A stretch of DNA of 64,000 nucleotides from Bacteroidia bacterium (GTDB lineage: Bacteria; Bacteroidota; Bacteroidia; Flavobacteriales; Flavobacteriaceae). Where the stretch lies: NCBI GenBank assembly GCA_030427585.1, contig JAUIBW010000002.1, forward strand, positions 248,001 to 312,000, written 5' to 3'. A program made the translations under genes and the position numbers. Positions within the stretch are counted from its first letter, which is position 1; the number at the start of each line of letters is the position of its first letter. Below are positions 6,850 to 16,377 of the stretch, in pieces. The notes under the pieces are model-generated. The model worked only from the letters and a program-made list of their open reading frames with translations. It ran no database searches and was not told the DNA's origin.

Positions 6850-8220
6850 TTAGAATTCTATATTCAACAACTGTCCTGTTAATTGTAACAACTGAAGTTC
6901 TGCAATTTTAGCATCGTATTTTGCCGAATTCTTATTGGTTTCTGCCAAAATCAAATTGATCTGTGCCTGCCTGAATTCTATAGAAGTGATTTGTCCCAGT
7001 TTAAAACGCTCTTGCGAACGCTCAAAATTATTTTGATTCGTGATTACATTCTGCTGCTGAATCTTAAACACGTTTAAACGGTTCTCATAATTTCCTAATG
7101 CATTGGCAATATCTCTATTTACCTCTTTCTCTATTTGACTCTTTATAATTTCCTGATTATCCAATGCTATTTTAGCATTTTTTACTCTTGTGATTGTATT
7201 TCCTCCGTCAAAGAGATTCCAGGTAAGACTTACCCCCGCTCCTAGTGTGTAGGTATCCGAAATATTACCGGGAAAGAATGTCGATGGGGGATTTCGGTTT
7301 TGGTTCCAGCCATAAGACCCGGTTAACCCAATCGAAGGTAAATACCCAGATTTACTCACTTTAATATCATAATCACTAATTCGAATGTTACTTTCATTTT
7401 GTAAAAGTGTCACATTATTCTCTGTCGATTTTGATAGATACTCCTCTAGCTCCAGTTTTGAAATAAATGTTATAGTAGTATCTACCTCAAATTCATACGC
7501 TAGATCATTATCCAAAATTACATTCAGATCTCTTTTGGTATTTATTAATTGTTGTCTTGTATTTAGTAAATTAATGCTATCATTTGCTACATCTACTTCT
7601 GCATTAAGTACATTAAGTTTTGTATTTTGGCCATACTCAAACTGATAATTAGATCTTAAAATACGTTCTTTCGAAATACGAAGTGTTTCTTCGAGAATCT
7701 CTACATTTTCAGACAACCTGGCAACTTCGTAATATACAGAGAATAACTGCAAAATTGTATTCTCTATAGTCTCTCTGGCTTGTAATTCGGTAAGGTTATA
7801 TTGTTCTTTCAGTCTTTTATAATTATAAAAACGCCCCAAACCATCAAACAATGTATAATTAAGATTTAGCCCTGCATTATACCGTTGTGTTTCGGCATCT
7901 TCTATTTTGATATCTGCTCGTGGTTGTCCTGTGTTTTGATCTATTGCCCCCTGAAAGTTAGTATTCGATGTTGCCGATTGGTAATTCGCTCCGGCATTAC
8001 CAGTTAACGTAGGCAAATATCCAGAATTAAGAATTCCTTTATTGTTTTTTGCCACAGCTATAGTATTGGTAGCGATTAATATCCCAAAGTTATTTTCTAA
8101 GGTAAGTCGTATGGCTTCCTGCTTAGTTAACTGCTGACTGATTACATTTCCAGAAATCAAAAACAGAAAGAACACTAATTTTAGTATACTGCTACCCTTA
8201 CAATTCATGATGCTCCTCAT
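6850..8220 (-). CDS. TolC-family outer-membrane efflux channel
   Basis: This 456-residue protein is the outer-membrane component of a tripartite efflux pump. After an N-terminal signal peptide (about residues 9-28, ending ISQQ) it shows two TolC-type repeats. Each has long amphipathic helices and an LxYTLFDG or LTWNLFDGG strand motif (near residues 120 and 330), as in the outer-membrane efflux protein family. It overlaps the end of the RND transporter by 23 bases, so translation is coupled and the three pump genes form one operon (adaptor, transporter, channel). A second ATG four codons in would shorten the overlap and is equally possible as the start. Confidence 0.88.
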   Translation of the reverse strand: MRSIMNCKGSSILKLVFFLFLISGNVISQQLTKQEAIRLTLENNFGILIATNTIAVAKNNKGILNSGYLPTLTGNAGANYQSATSNTNFQGAIDQNTGQPRADIKIEDAETQRYNAGLNLNYTLFDGLGRFYNYKRLKEQYNLTELQARETIENTILQLFSVYYEVARLSENVEILEETLRISKERILRSNYQFEYGQNTKLNVLNAEVDVANDSINLLNTRQQLINTKRDLNVILDNDLAYEFEVDTTITFISKLELEEYLSKSTENNVTLLQNESNIRISDYDIKVSKSGYLPSIGLTGSYGWNQNRNPPSTFFPGNISDTYTLGAGVSLTWNLFDGGNTITRVKNAKIALDNQEIIKSQIEKEVNRDIANALGNYENRLNVFKIQQQNVITNQNNFERSQERFKLGQITSIEFRQAQINLILAETNKNSAKYDAKIAELQLLQLTGQLLNIEF

Positions 8221-11200
8221 TCTCTTCTTTTTGTTCTTTAATGGCGCGTTCTACTTCTTCTTTGGTGATTTTATTTCCGGTAACTAACCACTTGGTTCCT
8301 ACTTTTACATTGTTACTAAACGATAAAAATAACGGTAACAACAATAAGGTTAGTACGGTTGCAAAACCAATCCCATAAGCAATAGAAATAGCCATAGGTT
8401 TTAAAAATTGTGCCTGCCTGCTTTTTTCTAATAATAAAGGTGCTAACCCTGCAATAGTGGTAAGTGAAGTAAGAAAAATAGCTCGGAAACGTGATCTCCC
8501 GGCCTCATAAATAGATTCATCAAAACTTAACCCCTCCCGAAGATTACTATTAAATTTACCAATGAGTACCAAACCATCATTAACCATAATACCTATAAGA
8601 GCAATAATACCTAACATAGATAATATATTGATAGGAAAATTATGTGCCCAATGCCCTAATGCTACTGCTGGTATACTTAATGGAATTAGTAATAAGAGTA
8701 GTAATGGCTGACTATAACTTCTAAACGTAAATGCTATGGTTATATAAATTAATGCAAGTACAGTAAGTCCTACGGGTTTTAAAGATCCCAAAAGTTTACC
8801 TGCTTCTCTATTTTGCCCTTCATAAGAAGGTGTAACTGTTGGATATTTAGAAATAATCTCGGGCATAATTACTGTACGAATTTCTTGCAATATGTCTGTC
8901 GCACTGGTATTTTCTGTATCTTTTAAATCCGCAGAAATCTGTATTTCACGACGTCCTTCGAGGTGATTAACTGCTACATCACCTCTTTCTATACTATAGG
9001 TTGCAATTTCATTAAGAGGTACTCGTTCTCCACTAATCGTAGTAATACGCATATCATCCAGATTAGATATCGAAGAACGATTATCTCTATCATATCGTAC
9101 CCAAACTCTAATTTCGTCCTGCCCACGCTGAAAACGTTGTGCCTGCACCCCAAAAAACCCTGCACGAACCTGCGCCATAATATCCCGAAGGTTTAATCCC
9201 AGTAAGTATGCATTTTCTTTTAACGCTATTCGAATCTCTTTAATTCCTGCTGGATCATTATCTGTAACATCCTTCAATAATGAATTATTTACTAATGTTC
9301 CTTTTAGTTCTGCTTTAGCTGCTTTCAGCTCTGCTATATTATTTCCTAATAATGAAACCGAAACCGGTCTTCCTCCAAAATTACCTCCACTGCCATATAC
9401 AAGGCTTTCTACGCCGGCTACTTCTCCCATTTTTTTACTAATAAGGTTTGTAACCATAGCAGACCCTACTGCATCGGGACGTTCTTCTCCTGGTAGTAAG
9501 TTAATGCTTAGTGAGGCCGAAGACGATCCAGGACCTATATTGGTAATCACATTTTTAAATAATTTTTTACCTGTATATTCAGGTCCCTTTAAATATTGTT
9601 CTGTTAATTCTTCATTAGTTTCCCAGGCTTTTTCTGCGATCAAAGAAATAATACTGTCTGTTATCTTTTCATTGGTTCCGTTGGGCATTGCCAGGTTGAT
9701 TGATACTCGATCACTTGCTATCTGAGGAAAAAAAGAAGTTCTAACTATTCCTCCACCTACAGTTCCTATAGTTAGAAAAAGAAGAACAATAAAAATAGAA
9801 AATGTAAAGAGTTTATGCTGTAATGAAAACCGTAATGCCGGGCTATAGATTTTGTCTCGCAACCAGCGCATGATAGCATCTCCAAATGTATTAATATACC
9901 GAAGTTTTGCAAATAGTTGTCCAATTCCCGTTTTAGGTTTTGAATCTTGCGATTTAAGTGCTTTAGAATGTGCTAAATGGGCCGGTAGAATAATCAAAGC
10001 TTCGATTAGAGAAACTGTTAATGTAAGAATGACAACCACAGAAACTTCTCCAAAAAATTCTCCTATACGGCCATCTAAAAACAAGAAAATACCAAAAGCA
10101 AGTATGGTAGTAATAATAGCAGAAATAATAGGTGGTATTACTTCCATAGTACCGTCTATAGCAGCTTGTATCGGGGGTTTTCCTTTCTCATAATGTTGAT
10201 AGATATTTTCTGCTATTACAATACCATCATCTACCAGAATCCCGATTACAATGATCATTCCGAACAGAGATAATACATTTATAGTTACATCAAATGAACC
10301 GGCAAAAATAAACATTCCCAAAAAGGCAACAGGGAGTCCAAAAGCAACCCAAAATGCTAAACGTGTATTAAGGAATAAGGATAAAAAAGTAAGCACCAGC
10401 AACATTCCTATAATAGCATTTTCTGTAAGAAGTTCTGTACGTTGTACCAGTGTGATAGATCGGTCACTAATCACATTAAGTTGTACGTTATTATGCTTCT
10501 CATTAAATGCTGTTATATATTCTTTTGTTTTTTCTGCTGAAGAAATAAGGTCTTCGGTATTTGTGCTTGTAATTTCAACATTAACCGCCAAATTTCCATT
10601 AAAATAAGTAGCGTTAGCGGTTTCTGAAAAACGATCACGTACTTCGGCCACATCTTTAAGACGTATTACACTTCCTGAAGCATCTGCACGTACGATGAGG
10701 TTAGAAAGCTCATTGCCATAATACGAACGATTATTTGCTCTGATTAAATATTCTTCGGCATCTGTCTTTATGGTTCCTCCCGTAGTCAAAATATTGGCTC
10801 TACTTACTGCCTGCGCCACTTCACTAAAACTAAGGTTATATGCAAGTAAGTTTTTTTCATTTATGGCGATTTCAATTTCTTCTGCAGGATAACCACTCAC
10901 AGAAATCTGAGATATCCCTTCTATCCCACGAAGATCATTTTCTACCTGTCGTGCAATCTGTTTAAGGGTAACCAATGGTATATTATCTCCACTTATAGAA
11001 AAATCGATTGTAGGTCGAATTGCTTCTTGTTTTGCCACTACCAAAGGTTCCATACCTGTTGGAAATGAAGGTACGCGGTCTACTGCATTCTTTACTTCTA
11101 ACAGCATGAAATCGATATTCTTTCCTTTTTCGATTTCAACATTAATTGTCCCGTTATTTTCTCTCGAAGTTGAAGTTACACGTTCTACCCCATCCAACCC

Positions 11201-11419
11201 TTTTAGGTTATCCTCTATCTTAAGTACAATCCCTTCTTCTACTTCTAATGGAGAAGCTCCCGGATATGTAATATTTATACTAATATTTTTGGAATCAATT
11301 AATGGGAAAAATGAAGATTTTAAGGATAATGCTCCTACAATTCCAAATACAAAAAATGTAAGTACAATCACATTTACCGCTACGTGATATCTAATAAAAA
11401 AAGCAATAATTTTACGCAT
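8198..11419 (-). CDS. RND-family efflux transporter
   Basis: This protein of about 1073 residues belongs to the AcrB/MdtC-type resistance-nodulation-division family, which pumps hydrophobic compounds out with proton entry. It has the duplicated layout: a first transmembrane helix (about 12-32), a large periplasmic loop, a block of helices at about 335-550, a second loop and a block at about 860-1040. Motifs visible include the GILVDDGIVIAEN stretch in helix 4 and GIMVNDGLVLIGKFN near the end. In helix 4 the tandem Asp pair (VDDGIVI) matches the proton-relay position. I chose the ATG at 11419; a GTG lies one codon upstream. Substrates cannot be read from sequence. Confidence 0.9.
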   Translation of the reverse strand: MRKIIAFFIRYHVAVNVIVLTFFVFGIVGALSLKSSFFPLIDSKNISINITYPGASPLEVEEGIVLKIEDNLKGLDGVERVTSTSRENNGTINVEIEKGKNIDFMLLEVKNAVDRVPSFPTGMEPLVVAKQEAIRPTIDFSISGDNIPLVTLKQIARQVENDLRGIEGISQISVSGYPAEEIEIAINEKNLLAYNLSFSEVAQAVSRANILTTGGTIKTDAEEYLIRANNRSYYGNELSNLIVRADASGSVIRLKDVAEVRDRFSETANATYFNGNLAVNVEITSTNTEDLISSAEKTKEYITAFNEKHNNVQLNVISDRSITLVQRTELLTENAIIGMLLVLTFLSLFLNTRLAFWVAFGLPVAFLGMFIFAGSFDVTINVLSLFGMIIVIGILVDDGIVIAENIYQHYEKGKPPIQAAIDGTMEVIPPIISAIITTILAFGIFLFLDGRIGEFFGEVSVVVILTLTVSLIEALIILPAHLAHSKALKSQDSKPKTGIGQLFAKLRYINTFGDAIMRWLRDKIYSPALRFSLQHKLFTFSIFIVLLFLTIGTVGGGIVRTSFFPQIASDRVSINLAMPNGTNEKITDSIISLIAEKAWETNEELTEQYLKGPEYTGKKLFKNVITNIGPGSSSASLSINLLPGEERPDAVGSAMVTNLISKKMGEVAGVESLVYGSGGNFGGRPVSVSLLGNNIAELKAAKAELKGTLVNNSLLKDVTDNDPAGIKEIRIALKENAYLLGLNLRDIMAQVRAGFFGVQAQRFQRGQDEIRVWVRYDRDNRSSISNLDDMRITTISGERVPLNEIATYSIERGDVAVNHLEGRREIQISADLKDTENTSATDILQEIRTVIMPEIISKYPTVTPSYEGQNREAGKLLGSLKPVGLTVLALIYITIAFTFRSYSQPLLLLLLIPLSIPAVALGHWAHNFPINILSMLGIIALIGIMVNDGLVLIGKFNSNLREGLSFDESIYEAGRSRFRAIFLTSLTTIAGLAPLLLEKSRQAQFLKPMAISIAYGIGFATVLTLLLLPLFLSFSNNVKVGTKWLVTGNKITKEEVERAIKEQKEENEEHHEL

Positions 11420-11424
11420 CACTA

Positions 11425-12588
11425 TTATTTTTTAGCTGTACTAGCAGAACTATCACTGTGCACATTATTATCTTCTTTCTTTCCCTGGTAAATCTTTATT
11501 AGCATTCCTGCATATGCTCCCGGAACACTTTTGGATAAAATTATGGTCTCTTCAGGAACTCCCTTAAGTACTACTTTTTTATCTGAAAAATATACGGGTT
11601 GTACATCTATAACATCGAGAATACTATCTCTTACCACAAATATCTTATCTCCTTCCTGAAGCAATCCTCTTTCAATTTCGATGGCATTTTCTTCTTTCTT
11701 AGCATCGAGGTTGGCCTCAAGGTACATCCCTTCTCTAAGGGATGGGTCTGCTACTTCGATAAAAGTTGTAATGGTTTGAGTAGCTTGATTAACACTACTA
11801 TTAATCCTAGACACCTTCCCTGTAAATATCTTTGTTTTGTTAAGGTTAGAAAGTTCTACCGATTCTCCAAGGCGAAGTAGGTCTCCATATTCCTTACCTA
11901 TAGCAACCTGCATTTCATATACTTTGGTATCTATGTACTCTCCTAATTTTTGTCCCTGCCGAATTAAAGTTCCCTCGGTGACCAGGGCTTCGGTAAGTAC
12001 CCCATTAAAAGGGGCAGAAATAGTATATTTTGCCAATCGTTGCTCCAGGTTTTTTACATTATAATAGGTGGTATAAATATTTCTTCCCGTTATAAAATAT
12101 TTTTCTTTTTCTGAAGTAACTTCTGGTAGTTTTGGCGTGGCTTTACTCATATCAAAAGTATTGAGATACCCTTGCCATTTTTCATAAATATCTGGATAAT
12201 CCAATCGCAAATCGGGCATAATAGAGGTGACCAGGTTGTATAAATTACTCTTGGCAGATTGCACACTAGCATAATATTCTGATGCATCAATTCTTATCAA
12301 TGCTTGTCCTTTTTGATATTTTTGACCAGTTTTAAATAAGTGTGTTCCTCCTTTAAAAACTCCCTGAACTTCGGCATATAGCTCTAATCTTCTTTTTGCA
12401 GTTAAATTACCATTTGCTGCAATTTGAATAGGAATAGTTTTGTTTTTTACAGTATCTACAAAAACGGTTTTTATCACTTTTGCAGGTCTGGGTCTAAATC
12501 TTTTTTTACTATCTATTATTTTTCTGGCACCAAAATATGCTGCCACAATTAAAAGTATCCCCAGGATTGAAAGTATAATTTTTCTCAT
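11425..12588 (-). CDS. Periplasmic adaptor subunit of RND efflux pump
   Basis: This 387-residue membrane-fusion protein would bridge the RND transporter and the TolC-like channel. A hydrophobic N-terminal segment (about residues 4-21) anchors it. The lipoyl-like part is seen at ANGNLTAKRRLELYAEVQG (about 58-76) and its returning half near KYTISAPFNGVLTEALVTEG (about 190-210), separated by a helical hairpin; a beta-barrel domain follows. It is the first gene of the pump operon and ends just before the transporter start. The C-terminal tail is Ser/Asp-rich. No adjacent repressor gene is present. Confidence 0.88.
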   Translation of the reverse strand: MRKIILSILGILLIVAAYFGARKIIDSKKRFRPRPAKVIKTVFVDTVKNKTIPIQIAANGNLTAKRRLELYAEVQGVFKGGTHLFKTGQKYQKGQALIRIDASEYYASVQSAKSNLYNLVTSIMPDLRLDYPDIYEKWQGYLNTFDMSKATPKLPEVTSEKEKYFITGRNIYTTYYNVKNLEQRLAKYTISAPFNGVLTEALVTEGTLIRQGQKLGEYIDTKVYEMQVAIGKEYGDLLRLGESVELSNLNKTKIFTGKVSRINSSVNQATQTITTFIEVADPSLREGMYLEANLDAKKEENAIEIERGLLQEGDKIFVVRDSILDVIDVQPVYFSDKKVVLKGVPEETIILSKSVPGAYAGMLIKIYQGKKEDNNVHSDSSASTAKK

Positions 12589-12756
12589 AGTATATCGATA
12601 ACCATAACTTTTTGTAGAATCACTACAAAACTATCATCCATACCCTTGCGAAGCAGTTAAAGAACTCATAAATATTAGTATGAGAAGCTTTTACATCAGG
12701 AAATGATTGCATTTTTTTCAATGGGTACTATAATCAAAGACCACATAAACAACTCC

Positions 12757-14679
12757 TTATGCATTGTTTAATGCATCCATTTCTTCTTGTAATATTTCCC
12801 AATCTTCCATTAGCGAGGATAAGAGATCTTTTTTTGCCTGATAATTATCAAAAAAGTTGGGTTGTGCAATCGTTTCATCATAATTGATCGCCAGTTCTAC
12901 ATCAATTTCTTTAATTTCTCTTTCAAGCTTGTTGATTTTAGATTCTATATTACTCAACTTGTTATTAAGCGATTTTACTTTTTTCTGATCCTGATAGGAT
13001 TGTTTTGCCGTTTCTTTGGTATCAGAAATTGTTTTCTCTTGCTTATCTTTCTTTTCTACATCTCTTAGATCATTTATTCTTTTTTCTTCTAAGTAGAAAT
13101 TTATATCACCGAGATATTCTTTGATTTTTTTATTCTTAAATTCATACACTGTATTACTTAATCCTTGCAAAAAATCTCTATCATGCGATACCAAAATCAG
13201 GGTTCCATCAAAATTTTTCAAAGCCTCTTTTAATACATTTTTAGATTTGATATCTAGGTGGTTTGTTGGTTCATCCATCACCAATACATTAAAAGGTTGC
13301 AAAAGCATCTTACATAGTGCTAATCGGTTTCTCTCTCCTCCAGAAAGCACTTTTACTTTCTTATCTACTTCATCTCCTCTAAATAAGAAAGCTCCTAGCA
13401 TATCACGAACCTTGCTTCGTGTTTTTTCGTCGGCTGCATGAATCATAGTGTCATGAACAGTTAATTCTCCATCGAGATATTCTGATTGATTCTGAGCAAA
13501 ATATCCTATCTGTACATTATGACCTAACTTAAATTCTCCTGTATACGGTATTTCATCAATAATAATCTTAGCCAACGTTGATTTTCCTTGTCCATTCTGA
13601 CCTACAAATGCTATTTTAGATCCTCTCTCTACCAGTAAATCAATGTTTTTTAGAATTTCTTTATCGCCATAACTTTTGCTTACACCATCAGCTTCAATAA
13701 CTACTTTTCCTGGTTGTACACTTACCGGAAAACTAATATTCATTACTGCATTATCATCTTCATCTACTTCTATTCTATCAATCTTATCTAATTTTTTAAT
13801 TAAAGATTGTGCCATAGCCGCTTTAGAGGCTTTTGCTCTAAACTTCTCGATCAGTTTTTCGGTCTGTTCTATCTGCTTAGATTGGTTTTTTTGTGTGGCC
13901 AGTTGTTGCTCTCTAATCTCTTTACGAAGCACCAAATATTTAGAATAAGGCTTGTTATAATCATAGATACGTCCCAAAGAGATTTCTATAGTTCTGTTGG
14001 TAACATTATCCAAAAACATTTTATCGTGTGAAACAATAACTACAACTCCGGTATAATTTTTTAAAAAATTCTCAAGCCAGATGATAGACTCTATATCCAG
14101 GTGGTTTGTAGGCTCGTCTAATAGTAAAATATCATTATTCTGTAATAAAAGTTTTGCCAGTTCGATTCTCATTCGCCACCCACCAGAAAAGGTATCTGTA
14201 AGTTTAGTAAAATCTTCACGAGCAAATCCGAGCCCCTGTAAAACCCTTTCTGTTTCTCCTTGATAGTTATACCCACCCAGGATCTCATAATGGTGTGTAA
14301 GATCGCTTAAATCGGTAATTAGCTGGTTATATTTTTCACTTTCGTAATCTGTGCGTTCTGCCAGTTGCGCATTAATTGCATCGATATCTCGTTCTGTTTT
14401 TTTAATTTCTGTAAAGGCTTCATAGGCTTCTTCTAAAACTGTACGTCCAAACACAAAATCTATATCCTGCTTTAAAAAACCAATCTTCACCTCTTTATCC
14501 ATAGCTATCTGCCCAGAATCTGGTTCTTGCTCTTTGGACAAAATCTTAAGCATGGTAGATTTACCTGCACCATTCTTTCCTATCAATCCAACCCGATCCC
14601 CTGTATTTAATCTGAAGCTTATTTCTTCAAAAAGGTACTCCCCTCCAAACGAAATCGATAAGTTATGTATGTTTAACAT
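12757..14679 (-). CDS. ABC-F family ATPase
   Basis: This 640-residue protein carries two ABC ATPase domains and no membrane segments, the mark of ABC-F proteins, which act on ribosomes rather than as transporters. Domain 1 has Walker A GKNGAGKST (about 37-45), signature FSGGWRMRIELAKLL and LLLDEPTNHLD. Domain 2 has GQNGQGKST (about 368-376), signature LSGGERNRLALCKMLL and VMDEPTNHLD. Between them is a basic linker (about 245-300, KQIEQTEKLIEKF), and the C-terminus is a long coiled coil (about 550-640) as in Uup/YdiF-type members. It is transcribed away from the DUF983 gene. Which ABC-F subgroup it belongs to is not certain. Confidence 0.92.
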   Translation of the reverse strand: MLNIHNLSISFGGEYLFEEISFRLNTGDRVGLIGKNGAGKSTMLKILSKEQEPDSGQIAMDKEVKIGFLKQDIDFVFGRTVLEEAYEAFTEIKKTERDIDAINAQLAERTDYESEKYNQLITDLSDLTHHYEILGGYNYQGETERVLQGLGFAREDFTKLTDTFSGGWRMRIELAKLLLQNNDILLLDEPTNHLDIESIIWLENFLKNYTGVVVIVSHDKMFLDNVTNRTIEISLGRIYDYNKPYSKYLVLRKEIREQQLATQKNQSKQIEQTEKLIEKFRAKASKAAMAQSLIKKLDKIDRIEVDEDDNAVMNISFPVSVQPGKVVIEADGVSKSYGDKEILKNIDLLVERGSKIAFVGQNGQGKSTLAKIIIDEIPYTGEFKLGHNVQIGYFAQNQSEYLDGELTVHDTMIHAADEKTRSKVRDMLGAFLFRGDEVDKKVKVLSGGERNRLALCKMLLQPFNVLVMDEPTNHLDIKSKNVLKEALKNFDGTLILVSHDRDFLQGLSNTVYEFKNKKIKEYLGDINFYLEEKRINDLRDVEKKDKQEKTISDTKETAKQSYQDQKKVKSLNNKLSNIESKINKLEREIKEIDVELAINYDETIAQPNFFDNYQAKKDLLSSLMEDWEILQEEMDALNNA

Positions 14680-14683
14680 CTGC

Positions 14684-14717
14684 TTGTGAATATTTTGTGC
14701 AAAGATGATTAATTTTG
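14684..14717 (+). promoter_or_regulatory. Promoter of the DUF983 gene
   Basis: TTG (14684-14686), 23 bases, then TAATTTTG (14710-14717) fits the flavobacterial consensus. The ATG follows at 14737. The spacer is at the long end of the accepted range. Confidence 0.5.
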
Positions 14718-14736
14718 TGTTAGAATAAAAACGCTT

Positions 14737-15123
14737 ATGAACTTCTTAAAAGGAACAAAAATTTATAGCATTATAACTGGTAGTTGTCCTGTATGCCATG
14801 AAGAGAGTATGTATAAGGAGTCTAACCCTTATAAATTAAGCCAAACTTTAAAAATGCAGGAACGTTGCAGTAATTGTGATACCAAATATAAAATAGAGCC
14901 TTCTTTTTTTTATGGAGCAATGTATGTGAGTTATCCTGTAGGAATTGCTTTTGCGGTTGCAGCTTTTGTGATTAGTAATCTTATTCTTAAGCTAAATCTA
15001 GTGGCTACTTTTATTATAATCTCTATAACGATGATTGCTTTTTTGCCTGTTATTTTAAGGTTATCTCGAAATATATGGATCAACTTTTTTATGCACTACA
15101 AAAAGCAAGAACGTTCTTTATAA
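14737..15123 (+). CDS. DUF983 zinc-ribbon membrane protein
   Basis: This 128-residue protein fits DUF983. An N-terminal zinc-ribbon has CPVCHEES (about residues 18-25) and a second pair in RCSNCDTKY (about 43-51). A conserved FFYGAMYVSYPVG motif follows, then two transmembrane helices (about 70-90 and 92-115). Its function is unknown; the Cys pairs suggest metal binding at the cytoplasmic membrane. It ends tail-to-tail with the FAD oxidoreductase gene, the two stops overlapping by six bases. A paralogue lies at 55429-55842. Confidence 0.85.
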   Translation: MNFLKGTKIYSIITGSCPVCHEESMYKESNPYKLSQTLKMQERCSNCDTKYKIEPSFFYGAMYVSYPVGIAFAVAAFVISNLILKLNLVATFIIISITMIAFLPVILRLSRNIWINFFMHYKKQERSL

Positions 15124-16164
15124 GTTTTTATACCGTTTGCAATCTATTTCTTTATCTAAAGAAGTTCCTTTTTCTATATGATTATATAACTTTTTTGCCA
15201 TAGTAGGGGCCAAAAGTATCCCTCTACTCCCCATACCATTTAAAATATGTATATTAGCATATCTGGCATGTGTTCCTATCAAGGGCCTTCGGTCTCTTAC
15301 TGTAGGGCGTATTCCTGCTACCTGATCTACTACTTTATAAGGTACTTTTAAAAATTTTTCTAATTTTTTTTGCAATTCCTCCCTGGCAGTAGTTGTTATT
15401 TCTGAAGATTTATCCTGGTTGTTGTATGTTGCCCCCACTTTATACAAATCATCTCCCAAAGGAATAACAAATATCGAAGATTTTATCGCTTCCTTTTGTT
15501 TAAGTGCTTTAGACCTAATAATAATATATTCACCTTTATTACCATGTAGTGGTAAGTCATTAAAAAATGGATTGTTTTTTACTCCATAACCTTCAGCAAA
15601 TACTATATGCTTACATTTTATTTCTTTGTATTGAATATAATCTTTTGTTAAGATGATTTTATCATACTCAAAAGATTTATCAATCAAAATATGGTTCTCT
15701 CTTAGGTTTTTTGCGTAGGCTGAAAGCATATTAACAATATCAATTTTTCCGGTATGTTTTACTTTTCCATAATGAAATGGGATATCTACTGCCGGATTAG
15801 TATTTCGGATTAATTCTGGAGATAGAAATTTCTCTAAAACGGGTTTATCGGAGGCTTCAAACCAATTATTTTGCTCCTCAACAGTATTAAATCTACGTAA
15901 TATCGGAAGTTCTGAAACTACCGTTTTCTGGAGTTTGGTTTCTACATCTTTATAAAAGGAAGCTGCTGTTTCAATTTGCTTCGAGGCTTGCCAAGCCATC
16001 GTAAAACGTTTTAAAATTACAGGGTTATATAAGCCTCCTGCCACTCTTGATGATTGCTGTGAAGCGTCTTCGAAAACTACATATGATTTATTATGATTTT
16101 CTAATTCTTCCACAAAGGACAATCCTGATAATCCAAATCCAACTACAATATAATCTAACACCAT
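15118..16164 (-). CDS. FAD-dependent oxidoreductase (DAO family)
   Basis: This 348-residue protein has an N-terminal Rossmann motif for FAD (DYIVVGFGLSGLSFVEEL, residues 4-21) and a second dinucleotide-type segment near HIVFAEGYG. The C-terminal AGIRPTVRDRRPLIG and NGMGSRGILLAP pieces are typical of the D-amino-acid oxidase/glycine oxidase fold. The substrate is likely an amine or amino acid by family, but it cannot be chosen from sequence. It stands between the gld operon and DUF983, with a structured 5' region at 16230-16290. Confidence 0.8.
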   Translation of the reverse strand: MVLDYIVVGFGLSGLSFVEELENHNKSYVVFEDASQQSSRVAGGLYNPVILKRFTMAWQASKQIETAASFYKDVETKLQKTVVSELPILRRFNTVEEQNNWFEASDKPVLEKFLSPELIRNTNPAVDIPFHYGKVKHTGKIDIVNMLSAYAKNLRENHILIDKSFEYDKIILTKDYIQYKEIKCKHIVFAEGYGVKNNPFFNDLPLHGNKGEYIIIRSKALKQKEAIKSSIFVIPLGDDLYKVGATYNNQDKSSEITTTAREELQKKLEKFLKVPYKVVDQVAGIRPTVRDRRPLIGTHARYANIHILNGMGSRGILLAPTMAKKLYNHIEKGTSLDKEIDCKRYKNL

Positions 16165-16229
16165 GTAACTTCTTAATTTATGTAACTAGTGGTACTCATT
16201 ATCAAATAATTTAGTTCTAAAATGTAAGT

Positions 16230-16290
16230 TTTGAGGTTATAATTTAATTCGTAAAATATCCTTTAAATTAAACAATTTTATAACCTCAAA
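16230..16290. repeat. Long perfect inverted repeat upstream of the oxidoreductase
   Basis: TTTGAGGTTATAA (16230-16242) is the exact reverse complement of TTATAACCTCAAA (16278-16290), with 35 bases between, themselves partly complementary (TTTAATT and AATTAAA). The arms are 13 bp. It lies about 65 bases upstream of the oxidoreductase start at 16164 and downstream of the gldN terminator. It could be an RNA hairpin in the leader or a small dispersed repeat; there is no T-run that would make it a terminator. Confidence 0.55.
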
Positions 16291-16318
16291 TTTATAATAA
16301 CATAGTTCAAAAATAGCA

Positions 16319-16344
16319 AAACGCCCAACTATAGTTGGGCGTTT
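16319..16344 (-). terminator. Terminator of the gldKLMN operon
   Basis: AAACGCCCAACTA and its reverse complement form a perfect 26-base palindrome (16319-16344), 34 bases downstream of the gldN stop. On the minus strand the stem is followed by TTTTGC and later TTTTTG, a modest T-run. Confidence 0.7.
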
Positions 16345-16377
16345 CATCTATTATTTATTGAAGAAATAGTAAAGTTG

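Noticed and set aside
12627..12715. 29-codon minus-strand frame upstream of the efflux operon
   Set aside because: No recognisable features and no support beyond length.
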